Shown here in pieces: positions 12,001 through 18,919 of a stretch of 64,000 nucleotides of DNA. A program made the translations under genes and the position numbers. Origin of the DNA: Stentor roeselii (lineage: Eukaryota > Ciliophora > Heterotrichea > Heterotrichida > Stentoridae). The notes under the pieces are model-generated. The model saw nothing but the letters and a program-made list of their open reading frames with translations. It did no database searches and had not been told where the DNA came from. The stretch is from the NCBI GenBank assembly GCA_006503475.1, contig RSEH01000045.1:124001-188000 (forward strand), written 5' to 3'. Each line of letters opens with the position of its first letter. Within the stretch, counting starts at the first letter, position 1.

Positions 12001-12784
12001 TCCAATATACGACGTTCTCGTAATCAGAAAGCAACTGGGAGAAAACCTAAGACCCACTCAAGTAGTCCTAGTTCAAGAGTTAGAGCGATTCAACATTTTG
12101 ATCTTAATGATGACCAACTCCTTAAACAACTTATTCCGTGCCCTGAAAGGAGAAATCGGTATGTCCGGTGAGTTAGACGAGCTTGCCGCTGCCCTGATCA
12201 ACGGTTTCCTTCCCGAGTCCTGGAGACGTTTAACACCCCAGACAGAAAAGCCCCTCGGCTCCTGGATCGACTTCTTCACAAAGCGCGACGACCAGTACCG
12301 TAAGTGGGTTGACAACGACGAGCCTCGAGTGATGTGGCTGAGCGGTTTACACATTCCTGAAAGTTTCTTAACAGCAATAGTACAGCAGACCTGCCGTGAC
12401 AAGAAATGGGCGCTGGACAGAAGTACTTTGTACACAAAAGTCACTAAATACAAACTGCCCTCTGAAGTCTCAAGAAACCCGAAAACAGGAAAATATGTTT
12501 CTGGACTTTACCTTGAAGGGGCAAGGTGGGACTTTGATAGGAAGGTCCTCGCCAAGCAGATTCCAAAGGAACTGGTATTTGAAATGCCGATTGTTAAAAT
12601 TATTCCTGAAGAAGCAAATCGTGTTAAACTTAGAGGTACTGTCAAGACCCCGGTTTATGTGACTCAAGCAAGAAGAAACGCTGCTGGCAAAGGACTCGTG
12701 TTTGAAGCGGATTTAAGAACTGATGAGCATACAAGTCACTGGATTCTTCAAGGAGTGGCCTTATCTCTCAACATTGATTATTAA
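2..12784 (+). CDS. axonemal dynein heavy chain, 5' end outside the window
   Basis: This is the motor subunit of a ciliary dynein, which slides axonemal doublet microtubules by ATP hydrolysis. About 4260 residues are visible without an intron. Counting from the first Met (base 5), the four AAA P-loops are GPAGTGKT near residue 1614 (AAA1), GPTGGGKT near 1900 (AAA2), GDSGTSKT near 2238 (AAA3) and GFGGSGKQ near 2590 (AAA4). The AAA1 block also has GCFDEFNR. A coiled-coil stalk with the microtubule-binding tip follows at roughly 2820-3120, then AAA5/AAA6 and the C-terminal domain. The first visible residues, EIEFWR, match the conserved tail motif that in axonemal dyneins lies a few hundred residues inside the protein, and the frame stays open to base 2, so the true start is probably upstream. 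The C-terminus resembles inner-arm I1 beta (DNAH10-type) from memory; that subtype is tentative. Confidence 0.95.
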   Translation, partial: AMSEIEFWRTKSASLSALHQQFQLQQVKDIIKMAEDEKESSENGVLEAFQRQLAQLTKDYAVAKDNVKFLNTLERQFKTIEKGSLLQIEETLASLMNGLRLVWTISRHYKNDEMMALELCIANEIADRVESEIKVSEIFRNEEQEKSLELIERGIRVLDKWYETVTQTKKEVDTGDNNHWPSDKKLFERTKHIKSILQEMKEAVVCLKEFFSFLNKDLKKVTGDTQGIEDVIEQVKSVSKPLEAIGKVFLIDTNNKPWNAPYAKFKEEVKIIENKTIAMIDIAFKKLRSAEGAFDLIQNLKSVKTRESIKEQMQKKFTDILTKYGEEVQQMSQIFKDLETNPPISKGKPPSAGKITWSESIFQRVKKPIMKFKTKDDLLSSEEGKRVSKMYFDLGKEIRHNYQKEISTKWIDNSKKTAQESLKKPILKLKDGKYFVDFDPDLEMMIKEAKYMKREDLSNTVLNVALQEKEYRKHVDQLNAMLNEYNDAVGTLPPEEKKLLKKEIDNLDAALSPGINSYNWHSLGIKTFIEGCRKALKNFMAIKSQVYKQKDMIEERVKMIEESKLVVEFDWTRKDYSQVMDITEFCDYIENHRVSVVNELFKKYSEITDNLLSIEEITLNSKTKAAPEMVKYYGYWEKRIFNAITTMVIRGLLSLKALFTKRDDRPPLFRVSTSYNHPKITYHPSQSDIEKNLQKLVTGILESSKAFPRWQNERCEMCKPRRNTNDVEEYYHHFYRDVSKIQNILTLQMKISEICSNSCSKLVKRARFWENKYKLLVNDKHKSKIEKMGESMNFSQIEACLYKYNNMIIEFETYKQEKKVMFMLVDDSRTRTSFKREAFKWLTLYSNILYDKASKGLKETLKDIDDSRIKLQETPSDINSMKSLLSEISKINSSHMVVEFKIIEIEEMFRNLKMYNNASFTDQNKQDNLSEAENLMKRWKDLRREANQKNFSMLKYKERFAEETKVDVSAFQKQIKYQYRTYKDEGPGAPDIPLKDGVAALAQYKEIIFLDNKRKEELVIAEQLLGLPISSFEELVIMENTNLKLEKLYKIFTDLQEKIAKWSSTAWNDIDIGTIEKESEEFYKRTIKLETEYSENRTYDKLRKEVTGFKESVPLIRTMKSEHIKQRHWEKLLKSIGYEHKLDFKNITLQQVFDLQLQEYNEKVEEIATEARNEAAHDATIQSIEHTWKTTNFPMGRYKRGVEEKSFVITNCDEIKEKIDDQLTDLSKLSNSRFAGPFMERIRRLDKQLNVISDCIDLWLVVQRKWQYLESIFVGSEDIRIMLKDEVKRFDRTDKSFRKLMENTYKNPNVLTSCYVSDINPEERIKELKNISNDLDSCQKRLSNYLDTKKGAFPRFYFISNDELLSILGSSNPEDIQPHMLKLYDNCKELKFSRNKQVLGMTSDEGEAYNFLTPVKPEGAVEIWMNRLDDEMETTLHRFTKEGVYYYAESDRIEWIKKNLGMVGIVGVQIWWTWSVEDVFRRVKEGNKHAMKEESARETKCLIDLIELVRTDLPRLIMKKINTLIILDVHARDIVDRFVRDSILDAKEFEWESQLRFYWNRERDNIVIEQCTGSFKYKYEYQGLNGRLVITPLTDRCVMTITTALTFHLGGAPAGPAGTGKTETVKDLAKSLAIRCIVTNCGEGLDYQAMGTIFSGLVQSGFWGCFDEFNRINVEVLSVVSIQIKTIQSALSATKGVVDLLGKEIPIVESVGIFITMNPGYSGRSELPDNLKALFRPVTMVVPDMILICEIMLMSEGFTLARVLAKKMTVLYKLSQEQLSKQHHYDFGLRALKSVLVMAGTLKRNNLELAEDMVLMRALRDMNKPKFVYEDVPLFMGLINDLFPGLDCARVVYEELKVKVHEYLNENNFMCSDEEKFQKQIDKVMQLHETMQTRHTTMVVGPTGGGKTTIILALKNGYQGVNPDLKVNIDIINSKSITVRELYGELEPTTRDWTDGLLSKLFRDMNMPLPEGKQEKRWILYDSDVDALWVENMNSVMDDSKLLTLNNGERIRLEKYCSMLFEVFDLQYASPATISRCGMVFVDDKDLSYQPYFERWAKLKGELAEGLTDNLNSLFTTNVEKCVARIIEGKVEEGVFEAPLINVTPRTGLNLVTQLCKMIDVMIAEENPPQDRDALEPIFVFAMLWSLGSTLLAEERIKLENFMSRYVDSKNPPKDFYAYYWDKEIRTWRPWEEKVRAKGFELPSDRKFSKILVPTIDTERHTWLLNELVKRRMPMVFIGDSGTSKTVTIQKFLDGLESNLWQILNINFSSRTSSADVRNNLKEKLQKRSGKFFGPTAGTKLIIFVDDMHMPKFDDFGTQQPLAFFKFLIEKGYYFDMTTLEEQHVVDTTYLFSMQPPGGGRNPSDPRFMSLFCIFNITFPSSDSLKHIFKSILTKHLDSFPEEIQAVCDSITDLTLKLHVDIIERLPRTPVKFHYIFNLRDLSRVFEGLYQATYEMFPSLAEFIKLWRNEATRVYADRLINFEDRAVVVEDLIPKLIKKNYTEHSEVILAEPLFYGDFRHADPVEHRSTEPRLYEDLKSYDFVTDKFNRLLKEYNEERVPMNLVLFNYAIDHLTRIHRIFRMPRGNALLIGFGGSGKQSLTKLAAFVAEHHLFQITLTKNYSESSFREDLKILFGLLVEKSVVFLITDAHIKEEGFLELINNILTMGMVPALFDEDEKVGKARLLTDEMKREGLINPNKEMQWNYFVNKARDNLHIVLSMSPAGNTLRIRCRNFPGLVNCTSIDMYFTWPEDALASVSTYFLKSKDLPDEHRAGIEAHIVKVHLSIYEFSKEFDRKMKRKNHATPKNFLDYINTYITMLYKLRKEIDRNVSRLETGLIKLRDAAVRVDEMSKELEVKKREVDSKKAEVEAMIADLQVKTQIVTTQSAQVAEKKADLEIRERDITEEKRKATEALDEARPALERAKEALAVLDSKKLGEVKGYNIPPGPIKDTCMCILILKPLGEDTPPESEEWEGCKKMLAKLSIKTLMDFNAQKITKNQVAKIQKDYLSKSEFNEETVTSISQAGGNLFSWMSATVGFWKVWVTVKPLQEKVDRETERLNKAKAELAETTAQLQVLQNDIMELNIKHKAASEELKFLTDQANEMERKLNMASRLISGLSSENKRWGEDSQQLRVDKERLLGDCVLSAGFLCYTGAFNYEFRDQMVYNTWEQDIREKNIPMSESFNIRKLLTNDVECSRWASEGLPQDELSIQNGILTTYSSRFPLCIDPQEQAVKWIKNKEKNLDSITFNNPKFVKSLENAISFGGSFLIENVDEELDPMIDSVLEKSYTVEAGQKMLNLMGNKIVWDENFRMFITTKLSNPMYTPEIMSKTSIINYTVTIKGLEDQLLNEVVKYERPDREEARQRLVYEMSENQTKRKELEESLLRELTSAKGDILENIELVATLEETKTKSVEITAAIENAKVTKMEIDKDRMAYQPAALRGSILFFAMSGLSAISSMYEYSLSNYLRVFRQSLKDARKDNMIVTRVKNIIERLTMNIYNYTCLGIFERHKIMFSFHMTIMIMEQDNEIDPVEYDFFLKGNTSLETLSLPKPFAWMPDQGWKDLDRLIDVNAKFSKLRNDISKNEKIWKDWYDLETPEKITIPMGYDALSPLERLCILKIFRVDRVYNGIKNFINEKHRTEHFIAPPPPQYDKIYDQTNCNSPVVFILSPGADPYSDVAKLGEVKGFTSNKFKALALGQGMGPQAIENLRTGAQRGHWVMLQNCHLLVKWLKELEKELEQLTKPHADFRLWLTTEPTDKFPLSILQQSLKVVTEPPDGLKQNMRALFSKINDETLKECPHPAFTPIVYVLTFAHAVVQDRKKYGKIGWNVSYDFNDSDFRISMRLLSMYLSKAIRDKDESIPWNSLKYLIGEAMYGGRVTDDYDRRVLATYLNEYMGDFIFDTNQPFFFSRTGFDYSIPSEPVYEIYTAAIMELPSLNSPEVFGLHTNAEIRYFTNSTKGLWLNLLSMRSSEGASASSASSESFLNSTIEATLKKIPPIYDVLVIRKQLGENLRPTQVVLVQELERFNILILMMTNSLNNLFRALKGEIGMSGELDELAAALINGFLPESWRRLTPQTEKPLGSWIDFFTKRDDQYRKWVDNDEPRVMWLSGLHIPESFLTAIVQQTCRDKKWALDRSTLYTKVTKYKLPSEVSRNPKTGKYVSGLYLEGARWDFDRKVLAKQIPKELVFEMPIVKIIPEEANRVKLRGTVKTPVYVTQARRNAAGKGLVFEADLRTDEHTSHWILQGVALSLNIDY

Positions 12785-12787
12785 TAA

Positions 12788-14515
12788 TTATCCAGTTTTA
12801 GTATCTTTACTCTTGCCTGGAGCAGTTGTCACCATGTTCGTTAGAACTTCTTTCGTGTATTTCAAACGTTTTGTCATTTCTTTATTGTTGCTATCCATCG
12901 CGTTGGAGAGCTGGTAGCTGAAGATATCTCCTTTCTTGTTTATATATATCACTATCTTTGTCGTGCTACATAAAATCAGTTCTGACCGGTCAGTGAAGTA
13001 AACCTGAACAATTTTACTACTAAGTCGAAAGATCATCGCATGACTAGTGGTTATCCATTTCTTCACATGAGTCAAAGGATTCTCAAAACAATCAATTTTA
13101 TCTTCAAAGCTGAGATGTTTCCGAAAGTGTTGAAGAATAGTAACTTTTTTATTTAACTCTGCAGGGTAACTTCCAAATAGATGTTCAGAAAGTCTTATCT
13201 CTTCACTTTCATCAATTTTTTCCAAGTACTGAAATCCACTCGCGTCTTTATTACAGATGATTTTCGTGTTATCATTAAAGTAAACCCCTGCACATCCATT
13301 CGACAAGACATACCCGATTCCGTATTTATTCGAATAGTCCACCCATTTTTTTATCCAGATGCGTGGACCGTCAGGAATAACAGAATAAAGAGAAGTTGTC
13401 GCGTTTTTCTTAGTGGCCGAGCCTGACTTCGATCGAGAATCCGCCTTATCCCGAGAAGAGGCTCTTTCACGGCTAGTCCCACGGTCCTCGATTTTCTTTG
13501 CAGAATTTTCTGAGTCTTTATGAGAAGAGCTTCTAGCTTTAGTCGCTGAAATGTCCCGTCCACGACTCATAGGTCGAAGAGTTGGATTTTTTTCGAATTG
13601 TTTCAAATACATGGCAGTTGGAGGGACTGCTAAAGTACTGGTGGGCATGAGTTTCGGTATCAAGTTCTTAGAAAAAAAAGGATGTTTTTCAATTTCGTTT
13701 AAATTTGGACGTAAACTCGGCTCGATCACGAGAATTTTTTCGATTAGGTCGCGACTTTCATTAGAAATTTGGATGTGGTCAGGGAAACTATAAGCGTTCA
13801 TTCGAATTCGCCTGTAAGTCGTCTTCACGTCGTTAGTTTCGAAAGGGGGACGACCTATAAGCATCGTGTACATCAAAACTCCGAAACTCCAGACGTCAAC
13901 TTCATAACTATGCCCGAATCTTCCATCAAGTATCTCAGGAGCGATGTAGTTTGGAGTCCCACAAATCGTTCTTTTTCGTTCTCCATCGAATTCCAACTTT
14001 GCAGCAAGTCCAAAGTCTCCCATTTTGATCTCCATTTTGTCTGATAAGAAGATGTTTCCCAATTTGATATCTCGATGAATCACTCGATGTGAATGAAGGT
14101 ACTTTAAAGCTGAAACCACTTGTAACAAGTAACATTGAATCTCAAGCTCAGTCAGTCTTTTCCGGCGACGAAGCAGGTCAGAAAGAGTTTGATTTGTGCA
14201 GATTTCCAGAATGATATAAACGTAGTCCGAGTCTTCAAAAAAATGCTCGAATTTCACGATGTTTGTGTGATTCAAGGATTTATGGATCTTAACTTCCATC
14301 ATTAATTTCTGACGGGCCCTTCCTTTTGTCAGAGCTGATTTGTCCATGACTTTCACTGCTGAGATTTGACGTGTTTCTGATGAAACGATTTCGTAAACTG
14401 AGGCAAAGCCGCCTTTGCCCAGGAGTCTTCCCTTGTTGTACCTTCTGAAAAACACGTCTCCGTTGGGCTTTACTATTCGTTCTTCGATGACTTGGAGATC
14501 TTCTTGTCTAGACAT
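12788..14515 (-). CDS. PLK: Polo-like kinase
   Basis: This is a Ser/Thr kinase of the Polo family, which controls mitosis, centrosome or basal-body duplication and cytokinesis. The 575-residue protein has an N-terminal kinase domain: Gly loop GKGGFASVYE at 33-42, catalytic Lys in AVKVMDK at about 55, HRDIK at 147-151, DFG at 167-169, and an activation-loop Thr at 183 in RKRTICGTPNYIAPE. A Ser/Arg/Lys-rich linker covers roughly 310-375. Two polo boxes fill about 385-550, the first opening with WIKKWVDYSNKYG. This order is that of PLK1-3 rather than PLK4. Its stop lies 3 bp from the convergent dynein stop. The start Met is followed at once by conserved sequence, and the next gene diverges 111 bp away. 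Confidence 0.95.
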   Translation of the reverse strand: MSRQEDLQVIEERIVKPNGDVFFRRYNKGRLLGKGGFASVYEIVSSETRQISAVKVMDKSALTKGRARQKLMMEVKIHKSLNHTNIVKFEHFFEDSDYVYIILEICTNQTLSDLLRRRKRLTELEIQCYLLQVVSALKYLHSHRVIHRDIKLGNIFLSDKMEIKMGDFGLAAKLEFDGERKRTICGTPNYIAPEILDGRFGHSYEVDVWSFGVLMYTMLIGRPPFETNDVKTTYRRIRMNAYSFPDHIQISNESRDLIEKILVIEPSLRPNLNEIEKHPFFSKNLIPKLMPTSTLAVPPTAMYLKQFEKNPTLRPMSRGRDISATKARSSSHKDSENSAKKIEDRGTSRERASSRDKADSRSKSGSATKKNATTSLYSVIPDGPRIWIKKWVDYSNKYGIGYVLSNGCAGVYFNDNTKIICNKDASGFQYLEKIDESEEIRLSEHLFGSYPAELNKKVTILQHFRKHLSFEDKIDCFENPLTHVKKWITTSHAMIFRLSSKIVQVYFTDRSELILCSTTKIVIYINKKGDIFSYQLSNAMDSNNKEMTKRLKYTKEVLTNMVTTAPGKSKDTKTG

Positions 14516-14626
14516 GGTTAATTATCAAGAGTCTTTATAAGTTTATCAAATCACTCTATGGTTAAATTTTTAGATTTTTGAATAAAGGTTGATTTGGCTT
14601 TTCTCGAATATTCGCTATCATTAGAA

Positions 14627-15339
14627 ATGGATCCTGATGCTTTTTCGATGAGAGTCAAAATCACACCGACTGACAAAGAGTTCACTATTCAACTATCGAA
14701 AACTATCACTTTGATTGAACTCAAGGAAATTTGTGTTAAGGAACTTGGAGAGCCCGTCACTATCAAACTTGTCTTTCTTGGAAAAATTCTTAAGGACACT
14801 GATGATCTTTCTAAGGTACTCAAACCTAATGGAGTTTTGTTTTTGGTTAAGGAAAGTAAGCCACAGGAAAAACCTGCTGAGCAGCCGAAGCCTGCCGCGC
14901 CTGCTGCCCCTGCTGGTCCTCCTGGCACTGGAAGTTCTCAAGGGTTGCCAAATCCAACCACTCCCTTTATTCCATCTGAATCTTCAAATCAAGGGAGTTC
15001 TGGATTTCCTGGAATGGGAGGCATGGGCGGAATGGGAGGAATGGGAGGATTCGGAGGAATGCCTGGGATGGGGGGAATGCCTGGAATGGGTGGTATGGGA
15101 GGTATGCCTGGAATGGGAATACCGCCAGAGTCCCTAATGTCCATGATGAATAATCCTCAAATGATGCAAATGGCCCAAAATCTTATGTCAAACCCTCAAA
15201 TGAGAAACCAAGTCATGGGAATGATGCAACATATGATGAGTAACCCTTCAGCCATGCAGAGTATGATGTCAATGCTCGATCCTAACATGATGAATCAAAT
15301 GGCCGGCATGTTTGGAGGAATGGGCGGCATGGGCGGCGG

Positions 15340-15370
<31 letters not shown>

Positions 15371-15541
15371 GGTGGTGCCATCCCTCCACCACCATCTTCA
15401 CAAAACCCTCAAGAGCTCTACAGAAATCAACTTCAGCAAATGAGAGACATGGGTTTCAGCAACGAAGCAGAATCAATTCAAGCCCTACAAGCCACAAACG
15501 GTGACGTGAACGCTGCAATAGAGAGGCTGCTCAATAGATAA
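14627..15541 (+). CDS. ubiquilin/DSK2-like ubiquitin shuttle
   Basis: Ubiquilin/DSK2 proteins bind ubiquitinated clients by a C-terminal UBA domain and the proteasome by an N-terminal ubiquitin-like domain. Here (304 aa) the UBL domain spans about residues 6-80. It is followed by a Pro/Ala/Gln linker, a long Gly-Met run (about 128-165), an STI1-like Met/Asn/Gln-rich region with repeated MMSNP-type motifs (about 168-225), a second Gly-Met run, and a UBA domain at the end with the MGF motif (RDMGFSNEAE) and ERLLNR. I chose the ATG at 14627; codons before it stay open but lack an ATG. The protein is shorter than human ubiquilins, having one clear STI1 block. The next gene starts 31 bp downstream on the same strand. 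Confidence 0.92.
15011..15119 (+). repeat. Gly-Met coding repeat in the ubiquilin gene
   Basis: Short direct repeats of the type GGAATGGGAGGC encode a run of Gly-Gly-Met and Gly-Met-Pro. A second, shorter GGC-ATG run lies at about 15316-15379. Both strands of this simple repeat are prone to slippage, so length polymorphism is likely. Confidence 0.85.
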
Positions 15542-15572
15542 CTAGATATTAGATTTAAATAATCCGTTAGCG

Positions 15573-16898
15573 ATGGACTTTTGCAAGTCATTTAAAGTAT
15601 TGATTCTCTACAAAATGTACAACTTTTCTGAACTTTCTGGAAAGATAATTGCGAAAAACTTCGAAAAATACGGAGGAAGTGCAAAACTCTATGAAGGTCC
15701 TTGTGAAATGTCAGGCTTCACTCAAATCATTGTTCCTTGCAAGATTCCTCTTTTCCACCTCGAGAATTTGTTGAATATGTCGTTAGACTCTCTTGATATT
15801 CCAATAGTGACTGAAAAATGGGCTGTTGAGATGTTTTGTGCGAAAAAAAAAATAGAAACTGGTTTTTTTCTATGGAAAAATCCTGAATCCCTTCCTCCAA
15901 AGCGTAAAAGTGAAGAACCTAAACCTCCCCAAAAGAAAATCAGGCCTGACCTGATTGAAACCTCTTCAAGAAACCTCAACTTTCACCTAACAAATGAACT
16001 GGAAAAGCTGAAAAACTTTTACGAAGTCATAAACGACCGAGGTAGAAAAATTCAATACGGAAACTTAATCAGAACTTTGAGACTTCTTCCTTTCAAAGTA
16101 GAGAAAATTGAGCAACTTCAGAACTTCGAAGGCTTCGGCGAAAAATCCTTAAACAAAATCAAAGAAATCCTAGAAAAAGGAAGTCTTACTCGTCTTCACA
16201 CCTTCAACATGAACGAAAGAATCACCGCAATGCAGACCTTAACTGAAATTCACGGAATCGGCAGTGCTTTTGCCTACAAGCTCTTCAAAAAAGGCATCAC
16301 AACCTATACCCTATTATCCAAATTCATGCAAGAAAACCCTAAAATTTTCACCGAAACCCAAAAAATCGCGATATCTCTTCACCCAGAGTTCCAGTTAAAA
16401 ATTCCTAGATCAGAAGTTCAAGAAATCGCATTAGCAGTGATGAAAAATCTAGAAAACTTAGAAAAATCTTCAAAATACGAAATCTGCGGGTCCTTCCGTC
16501 GTCAAAGGTCTTATTGTGGAGATGTAGACCTTGTATTATCTTGCGAGTCAGAAGGTCTTTTACTTCATTTAATTGAAAGCTGTCCGTTTATAACTCACAT
16601 TTTTTCACTGTCAAGTCACAAGTTTCTAGGAGTATGTAAATTGAAAGACCATCACCGACGACTGGACATCTACTGCTGCAGGCCGAGCGAGTTCTGGTTC
16701 GCAGTGCTTTACTTCACAGGCTCCAGCAACTACAACCGTCTGTTAAGAGCGAGTGCTGGAAGGCAAAACCTCCACCTGAGCAACACAAGCCTCATCGACC
16801 TGAGAACTGGAAGACAAGTACTGCATCCTCAAAGCGAGGAGGACATTATAAAATTCTTAGGATTTCCTGTCCTTTCTTTGCAAGAACGGGATATTTAA
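15573..16898 (+). CDS. family X DNA polymerase with N-terminal BRCT-like region
   Basis: This is a repair polymerase of the beta/lambda/mu/TdT family, acting in base-excision repair or end joining. It has 441 residues. A BRCT-like region covers about 1-100, followed by a basic linker with PPKRKSEEPKPPQKK, a possible nuclear signal. The helix-hairpin-helix 8-kDa part carries FEGFGEKSLNKIKEIL, and the fingers carry IHGIGSAFAYKL. The catalytic nucleotidyltransferase core has CGSFRR, the GDVDLVL acidic pair, the third acidic residue in RRLDIYCC, and FTGSSNYNR. BRCT plus this core suggests the lambda/mu/TdT group rather than beta, and members with similar makeup are known in ciliates. An alternative Met at 15615 would trim 14 residues. 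The next gene starts 27 bp after the stop. Confidence 0.92.
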   Translation: MDFCKSFKVLILYKMYNFSELSGKIIAKNFEKYGGSAKLYEGPCEMSGFTQIIVPCKIPLFHLENLLNMSLDSLDIPIVTEKWAVEMFCAKKKIETGFFLWKNPESLPPKRKSEEPKPPQKKIRPDLIETSSRNLNFHLTNELEKLKNFYEVINDRGRKIQYGNLIRTLRLLPFKVEKIEQLQNFEGFGEKSLNKIKEILEKGSLTRLHTFNMNERITAMQTLTEIHGIGSAFAYKLFKKGITTYTLLSKFMQENPKIFTETQKIAISLHPEFQLKIPRSEVQEIALAVMKNLENLEKSSKYEICGSFRRQRSYCGDVDLVLSCESEGLLLHLIESCPFITHIFSLSSHKFLGVCKLKDHHRRLDIYCCRPSEFWFAVLYFTGSSNYNRLLRASAGRQNLHLSNTSLIDLRTGRQVLHPQSEEDIIKFLGFPVLSLQERDI

Positions 16899-16925
16899 CA
16901 AGGGTCAACAGTTAATATTTAATTA

Positions 16926-17447
16926 ATGTCTGAGAATTTGATTGATGAACTTGAGACCTACGCCTCTGCAGAGATTCAGAAACTTAGGGTCATGCATGAG
17001 TCAGCTTTGAAATATCGACTTGAGGTGAAGAGAAAAATGAGAGAGATTATTTTGCATTGGAAAAACTTGAAGATTTCTCAGTTCTTCGCGTAAGGAATAG
17101 TTAGGAAGTGGAAACTATTGAGGGTGAAAAATAGTTATTATGAGAAAATTAAGATTAGGTGGATTGCTCATATCAGGAAAAGAAGAATCAGTCAGATCAA
17201 TGCTGTTAGAAATGGAAAAATCAGGTTTGAAAAGAATAAATTTGTTGTTGCTAATATGATGAGGAATGAGGCTCAGCTCAATTCTATGGAAAAACGTGCG
17301 AAGGACCAGAATGAACTTAGAACGAAAAGTGCACAGGTTAGTGTTATTAGGGGATTACTTAGAAGTCGTCAAAATACTGACAAAAATATTAGCAATACTC
17401 GAAAAACTCGCTCTGCTGCGCATGGAAGGTCTGGATCTGTGTTTTAA
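16926..17447 (+). CDS. small basic coiled-coil protein, Sfi1-repeat-like
   Basis: The coding sequence is split by a 15-nt intron (17090-17104); exons 16926-17089 and 17105-17447 join in frame to give 168 residues. The protein is rich in Lys, Arg and aromatic residues. A stretch with spaced Trp (HWKNL, FAKWKLL, IRWIAHIRKRR) resembles the Sfi1-type repeats that bind centrin in contractile fibres and basal bodies. That likeness is by eye only, with perhaps two or three degenerate units. The rest is helical and ends in a basic Arg/Ser tail. The gene sits 27 bp after the polymerase gene and its stop lies 49 bp from the convergent deubiquitinase stop. Centrin-binding would fit heterotrich myonemes, but this is inference. 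Confidence 0.8.
17090..17104 (+). other. 15-nt intron, phase 2
   Basis: The intron reads GTAAGGAATAGTTAG. If retained, the codon after GC|G becomes TAA at once. Removing it joins the two frames of the Sfi1-like gene exactly. Confidence 0.88.
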
Positions 17448-17496
17448 TTAATAATTAGAGATTATGATGAGATTGATTTGGATTAGTAACGAAGAA

Positions 17497-18474
17497 TTAA
17501 TTAACAAGTCGATAAAACAATATATATCCACATGGAAACGATCCATTGTCCTTGGAAGACCCAAAAAGATACTGAATCAAATTTTCATCAGTTCTTTCAA
17601 TAAAATCATCATCAAACCTAATCCAATGATCTTTAATCTTGATAATAGCCATGTAATGTCCCACCTGAAATCCAGGTCCAAGATGAACAACAACCGCATA
17701 AAGTTCATACAATTTATTTTCACACTCACTAGTAGTATTATCAATTCTCAACTGACTAGGAAAAGCGACACGATAGCTAAGTTTCATATACCTCCTCTCA
17801 TGTTCCGAGTACTTAAACCGTTTCAAATGGCAAATCAAGACTTTAGGCAGTTGTTTAATCAGTGTTTTTCTATCAGCTTCTTGTTTACAGTTGCAAGTTT
17901 CACAAAAGAACTTATCAGCCCCTCTGAGTCTTTCCGACTTCGAAAAAGAGTTCAAACTCGACACCAATGAAGAGTTTTGCATGATTTCCAGCCCCAGGTC
18001 CATAAAAAGCTCCTCCCTTCGACTTGAGGACTCACAGCAAAGACAGATGGTCTCAGTGATTGACTTCCCTGCAAAGATCTCTTCAATCCAGGAGTTTTTT
18101 TCTTTTTTCAGCTCCTCGTCTAATGTGCTGAGTGCCCAGATGAGGAACTCGTGAGCGTCGTGGTGATAGTCATTGTTGAACAACTCGTTTAAACCTCGCA
18201 CTTGCTTGATAAATGGGTTGATGGTTATTGTTCCGGTCTGCTTTTTGTAGGTTTTTAGAGAATTGAATAAGTCTTGCATGCTTTTTAGAAGAGTGTTCGA
18301 CTTTGGAAGGCTTTCTAGGATTTTGTCTTGGAATTCTTTTGTGTAGAATAAGGACTGGATCACGGAGTTCAAGTAACATGTAGCTCCTTTGTTCTCGATG
18401 CCGATTAACTTCTCAGGAATTTCTTCGCCGAGGTCTTTGAAGTCTTTTTCGATTTTGGATGGATTTGCTCCCAT
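17497..18474 (-). CDS. ubiquitin-specific protease, USP12/USP46 type
   Basis: This is a Cys protease that removes ubiquitin from proteins. The 325-residue chain is almost only catalytic domain. The Cys box ENKGATCYLNSVIQSLF has the nucleophile at residue 33, the QQD-box position is HHDAHEFL, zinc-knuckle pairs are CLCC and CETCNC, and the His box is GPGFQVGHYMAIIK followed by the acidic residues of WIRFDDD. Small size and layout match the USP12/46 (plant UBP3/4) group, which usually needs WD40 cofactors. The N-terminus MGANPSK is a good N-myristoylation signal, as in plant UBP3/4. The start fits: AATAAATGG with conserved sequence right after. Confidence 0.93.
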   Translation of the reverse strand: MGANPSKIEKDFKDLGEEIPEKLIGIENKGATCYLNSVIQSLFYTKEFQDKILESLPKSNTLLKSMQDLFNSLKTYKKQTGTITINPFIKQVRGLNELFNNDYHHDAHEFLIWALSTLDEELKKEKNSWIEEIFAGKSITETICLCCESSSRREELFMDLGLEIMQNSSLVSSLNSFSKSERLRGADKFFCETCNCKQEADRKTLIKQLPKVLICHLKRFKYSEHERRYMKLSYRVAFPSQLRIDNTTSECENKLYELYAVVVHLGPGFQVGHYMAIIKIKDHWIRFDDDFIERTDENLIQYLFGSSKDNGSFPCGYILFYRLVN

Positions 18475-18742
18475 TTATTTCTATTGTTAAGAGAAAGTAG
18501 AGAACTGGTAAATTATGCCTGATAAAAGAGGTTTATTTATTATATTTAAAGGAAGTAAGAGGATTTTAGAATTTTAGAATTTTAGGATTTCTGGTTTTTA
18601 ATGATTTTTAATTGATAATATGATTTAACAACAACTTGTGAATTTCTGAGTAAGTAAAAGTTTCTCCTTATTCTTTATTCAAGAACATGAAGGACTGTAA
18701 ATAATCTTAAATTTAAACCGAATAACTCTTTAAATCTCATCC

Positions 18743-18814
18743 GCCTTTATAGCTCAGTCGGCAGAGCATTCGCTTAGTAAGCGAAAGGTCTACGGTTCAA
18801 ACCCGTATAAAGGC
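18743..18814 (+). tRNA. tRNA-Thr (anticodon AGT)
   Basis: The 72-nt sequence folds as a full cloverleaf. The acceptor pair is GCCTTTA with TAAAGGC, the D stem GCTC with GAGC, the anticodon stem TTCGC with GCGAA around loop TTAGTAA, and the T stem TACGG with CCGTA around TTCAAAC. The anticodon AGT (probably A34 to inosine) reads ACT/ACC/ACA. There is no intron and CCA is not encoded, as in eukaryotes. Internal A and B boxes are present (TAGCTCAGTCGG and GGTTCAAAC). Confidence 0.97.
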
Positions 18815-18822
18815 TTTTTTTT
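18815..18822 (+). terminator. Pol III T-run terminator
   Basis: Eight T residues follow the last base of the tRNA directly, the usual RNA polymerase III stop signal. Confidence 0.85.
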
Positions 18823-18919
18823 CTCATAATCCCTTCCCCTATTCAAAACTCGAAATCATCAAAACCCGATAATCCTTCACTGACCCTTCATCAAATTTAA
18901 ATCTTTTCCAAACCGATAA

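Noticed and set aside
17464-17970. 168-codon open frame on the plus strand
   Set aside because: It lies antisense to the USP gene, whose catalytic motifs are clear.
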